Source: Selaginella moellendorffii (lineage: Eukaryota; Streptophyta; Lycopodiopsida; Selaginellales; Selaginellaceae). Taken from it: a stretch of 64,000 nucleotides of DNA. How positions within the stretch are numbered: position 1 is the stretch's first letter; every line of letters starts with the position of its first letter. Where the stretch lies: contig NW_003314264.1 in the NCBI RefSeq assembly GCF_000143415.4, positions 1,711,786-1,775,785 on the forward strand. The letters run 5' to 3'. The notes under the pieces are model-generated. The model did no database searches, was not told the DNA's origin, and saw nothing but the letters and a program-made list of their open reading frames with translations. The translations under genes and the position numbers were made by a program. Of the stretch, positions 33,162-44,996 are shown piece by piece.

Positions 33162-35887
33162 GTGCCATGATGCAATATGGGGGATAGAAAGTGGTTAGTA
33201 AGGGAACGATTTTGGGATCTTGGGAATAGTATAAAGTTTTCCTCAGGGATTCTAGGATTTTATCTAGATGAGTGTTTGACTTAGTAAATTGGCTAATGTA
33301 GTTGTGGTAAAAAACTATAGTTGGGATCACAGAAAAGATAGAGACTCCAAAATAATAAAAGAGTCACAAGATTATTTTCATATAGTTAAGGTTGGTCCTC
33401 ATGAATTTGAGACTAGAATTAATGACCGTGGGAGGTCAAATATGGATGACAACACGAGTCCTTGAAATGGTAGTCGGGGTTACCTTTTATAAATGTTAGA
33501 ACAACCCAAAGAGTTGGGGGTGTACTTAGAGGATGAGTCAATGTTCTTATCATATGGATAGATAGTCCTAAGGAGCAAAAGTAACCCATCTGGAACAAAA
33601 AATAATCAAGTGTTGGAGTAACACTTGCAAAGATGGTCCTTATGAGTAGGACATGAATACAAAAAGTTGTATTCCAGCGAGATGGCACCTCAAAAATAGG
33701 ACTTTACAAGTCATCAAATTAACAAAGTCCAAAAAGTAGGATAACTCAAGTGAAGTCAAGAAATGGTCCTAAGGGATTGGGAGAAGCATTTGGATTGAGG
33801 TGTGTTGTACCCCACGAAGGATGGGGAAGATCATAAGATCTAAGTATGAGAGTAGTGGGTATCCCATTTGATGGCAGAATATGCTATACTAAAGTCGTAT
33901 GAAAGGTGTTTTTGGAAGAAAGCAACTTTGGCACAGAGTTGTGTGTGAACACCATGGTGTAATGCTAATTGATAGTTGGTATGAGAAACGACTATTTTGG
34001 TTTTAGCAAATATCTAGACACAAGTGGAAAGTGTTGTAAAGGTAAACTCGTGGAACCGATGGTGTGGAGACACAAAATGTGCCAAGATGTAATGCTTTGA
34101 GGTCAAGTTAATAGGTTCATGAGAACCTTTTGCCAAAGGAATCTCAATGGAAATGAGAATGCCATATCCTAAGCTATAAGACATATAGTTAGAGTGTGGT
34201 GACCCAAATAATGATGGAAGTGTGGAAGCACTAACAATAAATTGTAAGATTTAACAAATATGAGGTAACTAAGCAAAAGATGCAACCTAATTGATTGAAT
34301 TGGTAAAAATTAACTACTCAAGACTTCTTTTTTTGATAAAGAGGTTAAATATACTCAGGATAAATTGTTTATGTTACAATATAGTAAGTCAAAATTGAAA
34401 AAGGAAATGCTCATTGTCAAAAAAGGATATCAGTGGGATATCTAAACACTCTAAAACACCAAAAAGTGGTATTTAGTATTATGAGGGCATTAGATAAAGC
34501 CTAAAGGACTAAATCCCTAGCAAATAATAGATAGAAAGTGTTATCTAACACCCATAGTTGTGGAAACGGGAGAAGTCTGTATACCTGAATTGGACAAAGT
34601 CAAAAGAGATTTTGGCAAGGCTAAGGACAGACATATGAAAATTCATAAATAGCAACATTAATCCTAGTGTGCAGGATTACAAGGTGAGCATATTTAAATT
34701 GAGGAACCACTCCCTAAACTATTGGGTAGATTCATCCTTAAAACTACTTGCTAAAGCATGGTAGAAAGTGCAAAATTATCTTCTTATTCTAGAAAAGAAT
34801 AACGAAAGGAAACGTGTGGGGCCAAAAGCAAAAAGTATAAAAGATAAGATTGAACCATAGAAAGTAAAAAACATAGCCAAGAGTGGTTATATAAATTGGA
34901 AGTGGGGAATTAAGTGGGTGCTCGAAAGTGTTGCTACTAGCAATTGTAAAGTCATGAAGAGTGTAAAGTATGAAATTATCCATGTTAGATTATATGGCAA
35001 TTAAAAGGCTTACAAAAGGAGAGGCCTTAGTAAGATAAGGGATAGAGTCCTTTCAAGGTTCCCAAACACAACTCTAGGTAGGTTAGTATTTAAAAATACA
35101 ATTGTAAATAGTTTATAAAATGTACAAAATTAAAGTGGCACAGCAGAAATGTGATTTTGAAGCTTGCCATAAGACAAAGCTATTAAGATTGGGGAAGTAA
35201 TTCCCGAGTGTTCAAAAAAATGGTTTTTAATGAAAATCAATGGTTAAGGACCTTTACGCTTATGGCCAAATATGTGAAGGACGTTTAACCCTAAGTATCT
35301 CAAGACCCTTAACTAATTAAAAAAAAGGGTGCACTCTTATTTATAGGCCTTTTCCTTTTATATTTAAACCTCATAAGTTGTTCTCTTTAGTTGTTTACAT
35401 CATGGTGTTTCGAAATGTTGTCCCAAAGTCCCAGATTGTGAAAAGGAAGAAGAGCAATCCTCTTGTATAGTGATCAAGAATGTGATTATGTAGCAAAGAA
35501 GTCTTAAAGGTTGATGAGATATAGTGGTTGAGCCTTTGGACCTTGACCCAATAGCACTATCAGGGAACACAGTTGAGGATAGAGAGGAACTTAATGGGGA
35601 CTGAAAAAAAGAGATGCTGAGGAAGGTTATTCTTTATGTCTTTAAACATCCTAAAGATATTAAGGAGTGGTTTTGGGATGATTACTAATAAATAGATGGC
35701 TTAGTTTTTGAGAGACGAGACTATAGTATAAATGGTCTAAGATCTTTGGACCCATAAATGCCATTTGTGAGGCTAGCATATCCCCAAGTCAGAAATAAAA
35801 CTTATGGAGTTAGTGAGTGAAATTCCTTTAAGTGGTTATAAATGTGGTTAAATGGCTAAAGTAGAATGGAAAATTTAATCGCTTACA
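33162..35887 (+). mobile_element. Family B fragment, + sense: interior, TRIM LTR remnant, LTR end
   Basis: 33,162-35,273 is the reverse complement of the PBS-proximal interior (compare 24,290-26,215), diverged and AT-shifted. 35,274-35,399 is a truncated TRIM LTR ending TTTACA. 35,400-35,887 is an LTR end finishing AATCGCTTACA. After 35,887 no family A or B similarity is seen, so this is the right border of the retroelement block. No coding frame is present. Confidence 0.65.
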
Positions 35888-36923
35888 TTATCATAGTTTA
35901 TATTTTTTTAAACTTCAGAATAATGGTAATATTGTATTATACACAAAAACAAATAAAGCAATATGATCTATTAATAAATATTGTTATAATTGTTTTTATT
36001 TACTTATCTTAAATAAAAATTTTAATTTAGTATTTTATATAATAATAATAGAAAATTCTGGTGGTGTATAGTTATAGTTACTAATATTATATATATAAAC
36101 TAATATTAAAACATTTTAATAAATTTTTTTAATATTGAATTTATTAATAAATTAATTTTTTACCTAGCAAAAAGTAGTGAAAGATGGTGGAATATGACTA
36201 ACATAAAAAAGTTTTACATTATTGAGAAAGAATTGAGTCGTATTGGCTAAATCATTATATATAATATTAAGTGCAAAATGAAATATAAGTTTTTTACATG
36301 TAAGTCAACTTGTTTAAGTGGCTATCCAACTGAGGATATGATCATGGATTATTGAATTGTAAAGAACAATTTTAATATAGTCTAAATTATACTTGATTTA
36401 TAATATGTAATGTTTTTATATAAATAATATTTAATAAAATAAACTTATTCAAAGAAATAAATGATTATTTTTAGATTTATAAACTTTGATATAAATCATT
36501 TTTTAAAATTTAAATTATCATATTCTTTTACTTTTTTTATTTTTTATCATATAAAAATAGTAAGTCTAAATGTCAAAGTGGTTGAATATATGATTATATA
36601 AAACATGAATTTATAAAATTATTAAATGCCACATTTAAATAAAATATGGATTTTTTTACTTTTAAAGATTCAATTTAAGCATTTACTTTGCATATTACCT
36701 TTAAAATATTAATTTAGTCTGACATTTTAACATGTATTATATTTAAATAATATTTTATATATAAATCTTATACCTTTAAATTATTATTTTATCCAGGTTT
36801 CTAATGTATTGCAAATCTGAATTTGGAAATTAAAAGCTATGAACTATATATCAATTATAGGGATTTCATTATACCTAAAACCCTTGTCAACGTGGTTTGA
36901 TATTGGGCGTTCGATAGTTCTCA
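35888..36923. other. AT-rich intergenic region
   Basis: About 1 kb of strongly AT-rich sequence without open frames or recognisable repeats. The last ~100 bp probably hold the promoter and 5' leader of the methyltransferase gene starting at 36,924; no clear TATA box was singled out. Confidence 0.6.
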
Positions 36924-38878
36924 ATGGCGCTCTTGTATCCAGCCAGAGCGCCCGTTCTTCACCGCCCTAGGCTCGCTTGCCGGGCGTCCTCCGTGCCCTG
37001 GGGCTGCGACACCGATTCCAGTGCCTTAGATTCAGGGATTGCGCTCCAGCAATGGCTATCGCAGGCTGGATTGCCAATCCAGAAGGTGGAGCTCAAGAAT
37101 GTAGGCGCCGGAGGGCGAGGTCTCGTCTCCAAGCGCATGCTTTACAAGGGCGATCGCTTGCTCTTTCTTCCGGCAACGCTGGCCATAACCACGGAATCGG
37201 TAGGCAAGATTTATTGGGATATTTTTCCATGAATGGATTTCGTGTAGGAATGGGCGTGCGCTGAGGCTGGAAAAGTGATAAGAGCGAAGGATTTGCCGGA
37301 ATGGCCGTTTCTCGCGTGTTACCTCATCTCTGAGGCGTCACTGGGAAAGAGCTCCCCATGGTATCCATACATTGCGGCTTTGCCGCGGCGTCCGGGCTCA
37401 ATCTTACTATGGTATGTCGAATTTTTGTGATTGATAAAAAACCTTTGGCTAGCTTAAACCAGGACAGCTTTGGATGTTGAGACTCACTTGTCCGCGACCT
37501 CTATCAAGGATCGAGCGCTTCAGTGCGTACGTGAAGTCGAAGACACGTAAGATCTTCCTTCTTTTCTGCTTCTTTGTGTTTTACTTTGCTTCTTGTAGGT
37601 TCAATGATCTGAATAAGCAAGTTTTCATGAAGAACAGGGAGGAGTTTCCTCCCGAGGTAGCTATCAACTCGATTTATATATTGGCATCTTTGCTGTTGAA
37701 TCAGGTCTTCAACTTGAAGTCTTTCAAATGGGCTTTTGGAATTCTATTTTCTCGTCTTGTAAGTAGTAAGAGAATCGAGAGAAAGTTCTCATCGGATGTT
37801 CATACAGGTTCGTTTGCCATCGCTCGGGCAAAAGCTTGCACTTATTCCTTTTGGAGATATGCTCAACCATGACACTGAGGTCTTTGGTCGAGACATTTAT
37901 CAGTTTATTTGAATCAGGGTCTGCAAGCAGGTTACGACTTTCTTGGACTTCGATTCAGGCTCAAAGTCTATAACTTGCACATTGGATCGTGGTTATGAAA
38001 GCAACAGAGAGGTAAACGACTATTCTATCCGTCCAATGCCTTGATTGCGATACTTTGGCAGGTTTTTATCTCTTATGGAAAGAGGTCGAACGGCGAGCTG
38101 CTTGTAGCTTATGGCTTTGTTCCTTCCGGGAAAAACTCAGAAGATAGTGTAAGCATCACCCTTGGTTTGGATCCAGCAGATGAAATGTACGAGGCAAAAT
38201 TGGGAACACTCAAGGAGCATGGCCTCTCTCCGTATCCTTGAAAACTCGCTAAGCCTTTCTTGGTATGCCCTTGACAATATACTGGCAAAAGGCAACAAAG
38301 TTATCCGATCAAACTCAAGGGCTGGCCAGTACAACTCACCGCCTTTGCTCGCCTAATAACAAGTCCTCCTTCCCAGCTCCACCGATACTCAGAGGTACAC
38401 GTTTTTATGTTAATTCCATTTTCACTCGAATTTTTCAACCATGTTGAAAACCAAATCACAGCTCGCGTCTGCAGCAACCGAGGAACAAGGAAGGAGAATG
38501 CAGCCGGTATTCACGACTGAAGAACAAATGAAAGCTTACGAGCTGATCCTCTCAGCTTGCAAGCAAGCCATCGCAGCCAGCAAAAACTACTTGGAGGTAG
38601 AGCAAGGAATTGTTTTGTTTCGACTAATGTTTCAATTTTTATTTCTTGCAGAGCAAGGAAGTTCCAAGGCATGGTTCCCTCCCCAAGCTCGCCAGCGCCT
38701 TGTGCGAGAGCGAGCTCAAGATTTTATACCGGAACGAATATGTAAGTCAAACCAACGCTGCAAGATTATATCAAGCTAACGAATTTTATAGATCTTGAGA
38801 AGCGAGCTACGTAACCTCCGTTCTGGCAAAAACAGCGGCCTGCTCGGCAAAGTTGGCAGTATGTTCTTTAGAGACTAA
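36924..38878 (+). CDS. SET-domain protein-lysine methyltransferase, Rubisco LSMT-like, predicted plastid
   Basis: Eleven exons fit: 36924-37199, 37266-37411, 37463-37546, 37599-37758, 37808-37879, 37931-38011, 38062-38231, 38301-38394, 38462-38596, 38652-38741, 38792-38878 (464 aa, all GT-AG, introns about 50-70 nt). The first ~25 residues are rich in Ala, Arg and Pro with no acidic residue, like a transit peptide. The split SET domain shows GAGGRGLVSK early, SWYPYIAALP-like sequence, FNLKSFKWAFGILFSRL, the pseudoknot GDMLNHDTE (N242, H243) and FISYGKRSNGELL with the catalytic-type Tyr278. A helical Rubisco-LSMT substrate-binding region follows. The family uses S-adenosylmethionine to methylate lysines on plastid proteins such as Rubisco large subunit or aldolase. 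Which substrate applies here cannot be told. The gene stands alone between the repeat block and an AT-rich desert. Confidence 0.88.
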
Positions 38879-41800
38879 CGGGCATATAATTGTTCTCTTT
38901 CAAACTAGCATCATTGTTATAAATTAAATAAAAAATCCCATTTTCGTTAGGAAAAATCGCTAATGTATTATAATTAACATATAATTAATAACTTTAATTT
39001 TTTTAGCATTTATTAGCATTTTTGCTGAAATATTTATTATGAAACTGGAAATTTAATGTTATAACTAAAGAAGTAGCAAGAAATATAATATTAACCATTT
39101 CAAAGGAAATTAATAGAATACCAACTTCTTTTAGGTAAATGTTTCACAGAGATATTTTATCAAATCAATTCAAATAACAATATTGGATTTATAATTTATG
39201 TTTTGAATAAAATTGAATACATTTGTCACATAATAATTAAAGGTGAAATAATGTCAGGATTTTTTTTAAGAAACTCATTATCTGAAATCTTAATTACAAC
39301 AAATAGATGATTGCGCATGCCTACATTATATATTTACATATGTGCAGAGTTATAGTCATGGGATATGCCATGTACACTTTAGATTGCACTCAAGACTAAT
39401 GCCATATCATCTCAAACATTATAATGTTACAATAAATCTAATGATGGTTTTATTTATCTCATTCTTGTATCTTTAAGTGTAAATTTATGATCTCTTAATT
39501 AAAATCATCTCTCTCCTCCTTTGCACATGTTCTATTCACCTTTCATTTCATGTGGTTATACTTTGTTTCTCGTAGTTTAGAAGTGTATTTCGATTGTAGT
39601 ATGCACTAATGTAAGCATAGTACTTTGATAATGGTTCTTATTTCTCATAGCTTGTTTGCAATATGACACCTTAATCCAGGTAGTAATTAATTGTTATAGA
39701 GGTGAGCTTGATTGATTGAAGCATGAAGGTGAGCACAAAGCCTTTTTTTAGATGTTTGGAGTGGTTTTCCATGAGCAAGTGAATTCTGTTGTAGCTGTAG
39801 TAAACCATTAGTTCCATTGATTTCTCACATTTCTAATTATGTGTATATATTTTATAAATTATAGTGATTTATTACCTTTCGGTGTGTTAGATTGTTGTGC
39901 TTGGGATTAATGTGTAAAGTGCTTTCCATTACCTTCACCAATGAGAATGCCTGGCAATAATAACTTCAACTTACAACATTTAAAAGATGCTCAAAATCCA
40001 ATTGATTTAAAAAATTTGATGTGGACAAATTTTATATAACACAAAAATTCACATACATGGCATTGGTTCAATCGATCAATCACTCCTTCTTGAATTGGAC
40101 TTTGAATGCATATATGGCAAATGTGAATGCATATGTGGCAAAAGAAAATGCATGCCCATGCATAAAAGAAAAAGTTGTATTAAAAAAATATTATTTTGTG
40201 AGTTATACATGTGATGTGTTTTTATTTCATATATTTTATAAGCTTCTAAGGCCACCCACCTTAGGTATACCTCCCTTCATAGGAGGTGTACCTCCCACCA
40301 AAATGTGTCATCAAAAATTTCTTTGAGAATATTTTATGGCCTGTGGGATTTAAGGCTGGAACACCTTAAGGGTTAGGGTTTGATTATTGTTTGTTTCATT
40401 GGTATTAGAGCATAGAATTCTTATTTTAAAATAGCTTTTGTAAATCTTGTAATAAATCTTGCAAATCACATAATAGGTAATGATGAAATGGTTTGTTTTT
40501 ATAAAAATATAAACTATAATCAGAAACTATAATCTTTAAAATTATAATCAGAAAATAGATATAGATTCATATAACTCCAAAAATCAACAAATTCATGACA
40601 AGCTAAATATTAGATGTGATAATTTTATATATAGCTTAATAAATAATTATATCAGCATGTGATATCAATATTTATTGTCAAAAAAAAACTTAGTCTCTTG
40701 AAATAAAAATTCACATTTTTATTTATATTTCACTTTAATAAAATATGCAGAAAATAAACTTTTATAGATCAATAAAAAAATATTAAAAAATCTATAATTT
40801 TTTTAAAAAATTACAAGATGGGAATTTAGTTTTATATTCTTATGATGAAAATGATTTACAGCATTCAAATACTTACTGTAATAATAAAAAATGCCATGAA
40901 AATTTATAGTTGTTATTGCAAAATGATTATAACTTAGTTTTTTTACAAATAAAATAAAATTAAAATATTAAGTTATCAATTGAATGTGTATGGGCTTCAA
41001 AAACATTCTCTTAAGTATAGTTCAAAAAACCGATGTAAAATCCATTTGTATTTGCAGGGTATTATTAAAATAATTATTGTGTGTTGCATTGCAGCTGGTT
41101 TTCAGCTATATATTATTTATTATATATAATTTATTACTTTTTCTAGCTATTATTACTTTTACATTCCTTAAAATATCTTTAATTTTTTATATTGTGCAAT
41201 ATTTGGTTGTCCTTCTTTATTTTCTAAATTGTATTACTATTTTTCACTATTATTATAATTTAATATTTATATTTTATATAATTTGTGTTTTATAATTATT
41301 TTTAAAATTTAATTATTTAATTTTTATGTTTTTTATTTTACTTCTAGTGACATAACAATTTTTTTATGAACTCACTCTTTATATATTTTCTTAAACAAAG
41401 AAAATCAATAATATATAAACATAAGTTGTATTCCAGAAAATATAGGTAAAAAATATACAGATTATGAAATATAAATTTTTCTTAATAATTGGAAAAGAAG
41501 GTCCTTCCAGGAGTTTGTGGAAGAATGTTTCCCTTGTGTGAAAAAAGTACTTGTTGTTTTTCCTAGCATTTATTGATAATCTCTTAGAACACTTGTTTCT
41601 ATATTAGTTTTTCTCATATAGCCATGAATTCCAAACACTAGTCTTGATGCTTTATGTCAAAGGCTTTTTGTCTGGGTGTAGCTGCCATTCAATGTATTAT
41701 GTCATCTTAGTCAGTCCTCCAGCGAGATTGAGTTTTGAGGTAGATTGATGAATGTTGAATAGCAAGGGTTAGTCTCTAGAAAGCTTTTGTTGGATCTACT

Positions 41801-42378
41801 GGTATGAATACCCTAAGATCTGCTAGCTAGTGATCTAGAAGTCAGTGGTACCATTATTGAAACATGGGAAAATAACAAGAAGAGAAAATTGATTGCACCA
41901 TACTACTTATATAATTACTTTTCCATATTTAAATAATAGATATAATTATTCTAAATAGATATCAACTACTAGATGATAAAATAAACTAGAATATACTTGC
42001 AGATATTTAGAAAAACCAATAAAGCATAAATATATTTATGATGAGTGTTACTTCTAGAAATATTTATGCTGAACCCTATGAAGGTAATGAATTAAGATAG
42101 TCAAGGAGATTAAAGAAAACCAAATATCAGAATAATGGAATATAGTGTGGATAAATCAAAAGAGGTAAGTACATATATGTGTAGAAAGGGGTTAATGAAA
42201 TAATCTAAGTGTTCCTTTATATATCTAGCATATTTGTAACTGCTATCGTAACCATTCACTAGAAGCCTACACCTGACTTGCACACAAGTCTTCTTACATT
42301 GTGTGCCTAAAATTTGTTATAGGTAAAAGCAGTAGGAAAAAATTCTAATTTTCACTCTAATAGTTCCAAGCTCTCCTC

Positions 42379-42588
42379 ATGCCTTGTGCTTACGATGTCA
42401 TTCTTGAGGTCACCAACATCTCTCTTGAGGAACACCATTGAGATGTTGCTGTGATAAATCATTTTTGCTAGAGGTGTATTGCTCTATATGCAAACAATTT
42501 GACAAAGTTTCATCCCGGTGATATAGTTTCTTTCACATATGAAAATTCCTACCATGGTAAGGAAGCTACTTTCAAATCTATAAACTAG
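42379..42588 (+). pseudogene. Small relic coding frame with two internal stops
   Basis: Seventy codons from an ATG to a TAG stay in one frame and read like protein (for example YDVILEVTNISLEEHH, then LTKFHPGDIVSFTYE). They are interrupted by TGA at codon 21 and TAG at codon 31. Both stops could arise by C-to-T change from CGA and CAG. The FHPGDIVSF segment recalls OB-fold nucleic-acid-binding proteins, but this is only a resemblance. It may be a remnant of a dispersed gene or of a transposon-carried gene. Confidence 0.35.
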
Positions 42589-43214
42589 CTTGCATTTGAG
42601 GTCTTACTACTTTTGAAACCTCTCTATCCTTTTTGGTTTTATTTTTTTGTTCTTCTAATGTTGTTGTGTTTCTTTTTCAAAGGCTCGTGATGATGGTGTG
42701 TTTTTATGTCCATTGGTAATTTGATGATCATTGTATAGTCTATTGCTTGATGTTAAAAGAATAATTCTAAAATTGCATTTGATGAATGTTTGCTATCTTT
42801 GCTTACTTGTCTTGTACATGGCTCTTTGAGAAATCTTGTATTTATGAGTGGTTTTGAGTGCTTTTAGATTTTCTTCTTACATCCAATCTTTAGAATTAAT
42901 ACATGAGATTTGTAAATTGATATCATATAAATGATGATAGTTTTTACTCTATATTTTATGGTGAATTATTATAAAATAAATATAAAGCGGAATCTAACTT
43001 TTGGATATATGTGCTAAGGGCAACGAAGTAAAACTTGAGTTTCAGAGCTTTGGGCCATTGAATGAAAGGAAAGAATCAAACTTTTGAGAATATAGCTAAA
43101 AAATAAAAGAACAAGAGTATAAAGCAATATCAAAATAGTTTTAAAGCATCCAAAATCCCAATGCCTAAACTAATAAATAAAATAAAGCTAAATGGAATTT
43201 AACATTATTTCAGC

Positions 43215-43800
43215 ATACCACCCACCTAACAGATACTCCACTAACTTGGGCTTAGACTTAACGCAAAGTTAAACAAGGATAAACTAGCCTAACAAGGAAA
43301 TGTCTCTAGTGGTTACTTATGCCCAAGCTTCCTATTATCTTTACAATACATTTAGACCCCCTATAGCCTCTTAAATATAAAAGTTTGATTTAGGCTTTCA
43401 TCCCAGTTCTAGGAATTAGTCTCTAGGATAAATTTGAAAACTTATTAAATATGGAATAGTGTTTGATTGTGAATATTGTGATGAGGACAATCTCTATATT
43501 TTGTAGATATACTTAACTAGTAGATCTAAACACATTCCATAAATAGCTAATGAGACCAATATATAAGATATAATATTTAGTGGACACAGTAAATTATTAT
43601 ATAGCGATATTAAAAGACTAATACTCAATACATAAAGGCTTTTGTCATTAGCCAGTGCAAGACATAACAAAACGAAAACTCTTTATCGAGCTATATATGA
43701 TTAGCTAATAAAATATATAAATTCCATTCTTATGCTCATCTGATCTAAGTACACTTGAAATGATTAATTAATTCCACTACCACAAGAGGGACTAATAAAA
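43215..43800 (-). repeat. Heavily decayed family A LTR
   Basis: Read on the - strand it aligns by eye with the family A LTR: the (G)-run side CCCCCTATAGCC, GGCTTTCATCCCAG, GGAATTAGTCTCTAGG, AATATGGAAT, ATAGCGATATT and AATTCCATTCTTATGCTCATC occur in the same order and spacing as in 5,985-6,545. Most differences replace G or C with A or T. It shows that family A was active long ago as well as recently. Confidence 0.65.
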
Positions 43801-44996
43801 GGTTTACCATTTCATGTTTTATAGAACATTTATTGCCACTTTTAGAAATACCAATCAAACTAAAAAGATCCTACATGCTTTGTTTTGAGACATGAATGTT
43901 TTATATTTTTGACATGTAAATTTAGATTATAATTATTTCATAAATAAATTTGCATTTTTATAGAAATTTTGATAGTATGAGAAGTGTTTGAATGATTTTA
44001 TAAAATTTGTAAAATTAAATTCTCTTTTTCTTGTAATCTTAATACAACAAAAAACTATATATGACATCCAGTTGCATACATATATAGTATTATCTTAGTT
44101 TATTTAATAATTAGTCTATTAATCCTTAAATTAAATTTAGATATTTAACATTATTTTTGTTGATTTTCTCAGTCATAATGATTTAATACCTGGTTGTTAT
44201 TTTTTTCATTCTTTTCAATTTTGATAGTTTTTAGAAAACTTTATTTTACATAATAAATACCTCAAGAATGATTTTTAATGCTATAAATAAAGAAATAGCA
44301 AAACTATAAAATATATCATTAACAAATCTAAATACTGATGTTAAATATAGCATTTTATTTGGATATTTTTGAGTTTATTTGTCATATAAACTAATGAAAA
44401 GTTATATGGATGTATAAAAGTTTTCCAAAATCATACTATGAAATACTAAATCCAGTTACCTCATAAATTATTATAAAACTAGCTATTTTATTATTTACTA
44501 TTTTATCACAATATAAATCAGATAATATAAATGAAGTTAGCAACTCTAATTTTAAGTAATTATTTGATGTTTTAGTTGAAGATAAAATTGCATTTATTGC
44601 ACATATTACTAAGTTACAATCAGTATCTTAAAGTTAATATGATTTTTATTAATAGATACTTGAAGCTTTTGCAGCTTAGTGCTTGATATTGTTTGATATA
44701 TACAGTATATAGGTAGATTTAATCTTTTTGAAATCTTAAAATAAAAGAATTTTGTTAAATTGTTAAATAAAGATTAGTTATTTTTAGTTTGCTAATATTA
44801 AAATGCCATGATCCCATTTCTTTTAATTATCTGGGTTAAAGATAATTTGACTCACATTACCTTTAGACGTTAAAAGTTTAATTGTTGTATGACCTAGAAA
44901 TTTAGGGCTTTTCATTTGGTTCGTGGTCTGGGCTATGGCTATGGTGGTTCGGCTTCCCGATGGCGCGCTCTCTCGTTTTCAAATCCTCCGTCGGCC

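Larger units (their letters stand above)
38879..44996. other. Gene-poor AT-rich region with decayed repeats
   Basis: About 6 kb, very AT-rich, without a supported gene. Two items stand out and are listed separately: a small broken coding frame (42,379-42,588) and a decayed family A LTR (43,215-43,800). A PBS-like TTGGTATTAGAGCAT at 40,399-40,413 hints at another retroelement remnant, but no LTR was recognised. The last 100 bp include the leader of the next gene with three upstream ATGs (44,936, 44,942 and 44,970). Confidence 0.6.

Noticed and set aside
40399-40413. PBS-like TTGGTATTAGAGCAT
   Set aside because: It resembles an iMet PBS, but no LTR end (only TTTCA) or partner LTR was recognised nearby; recorded as a hint only.
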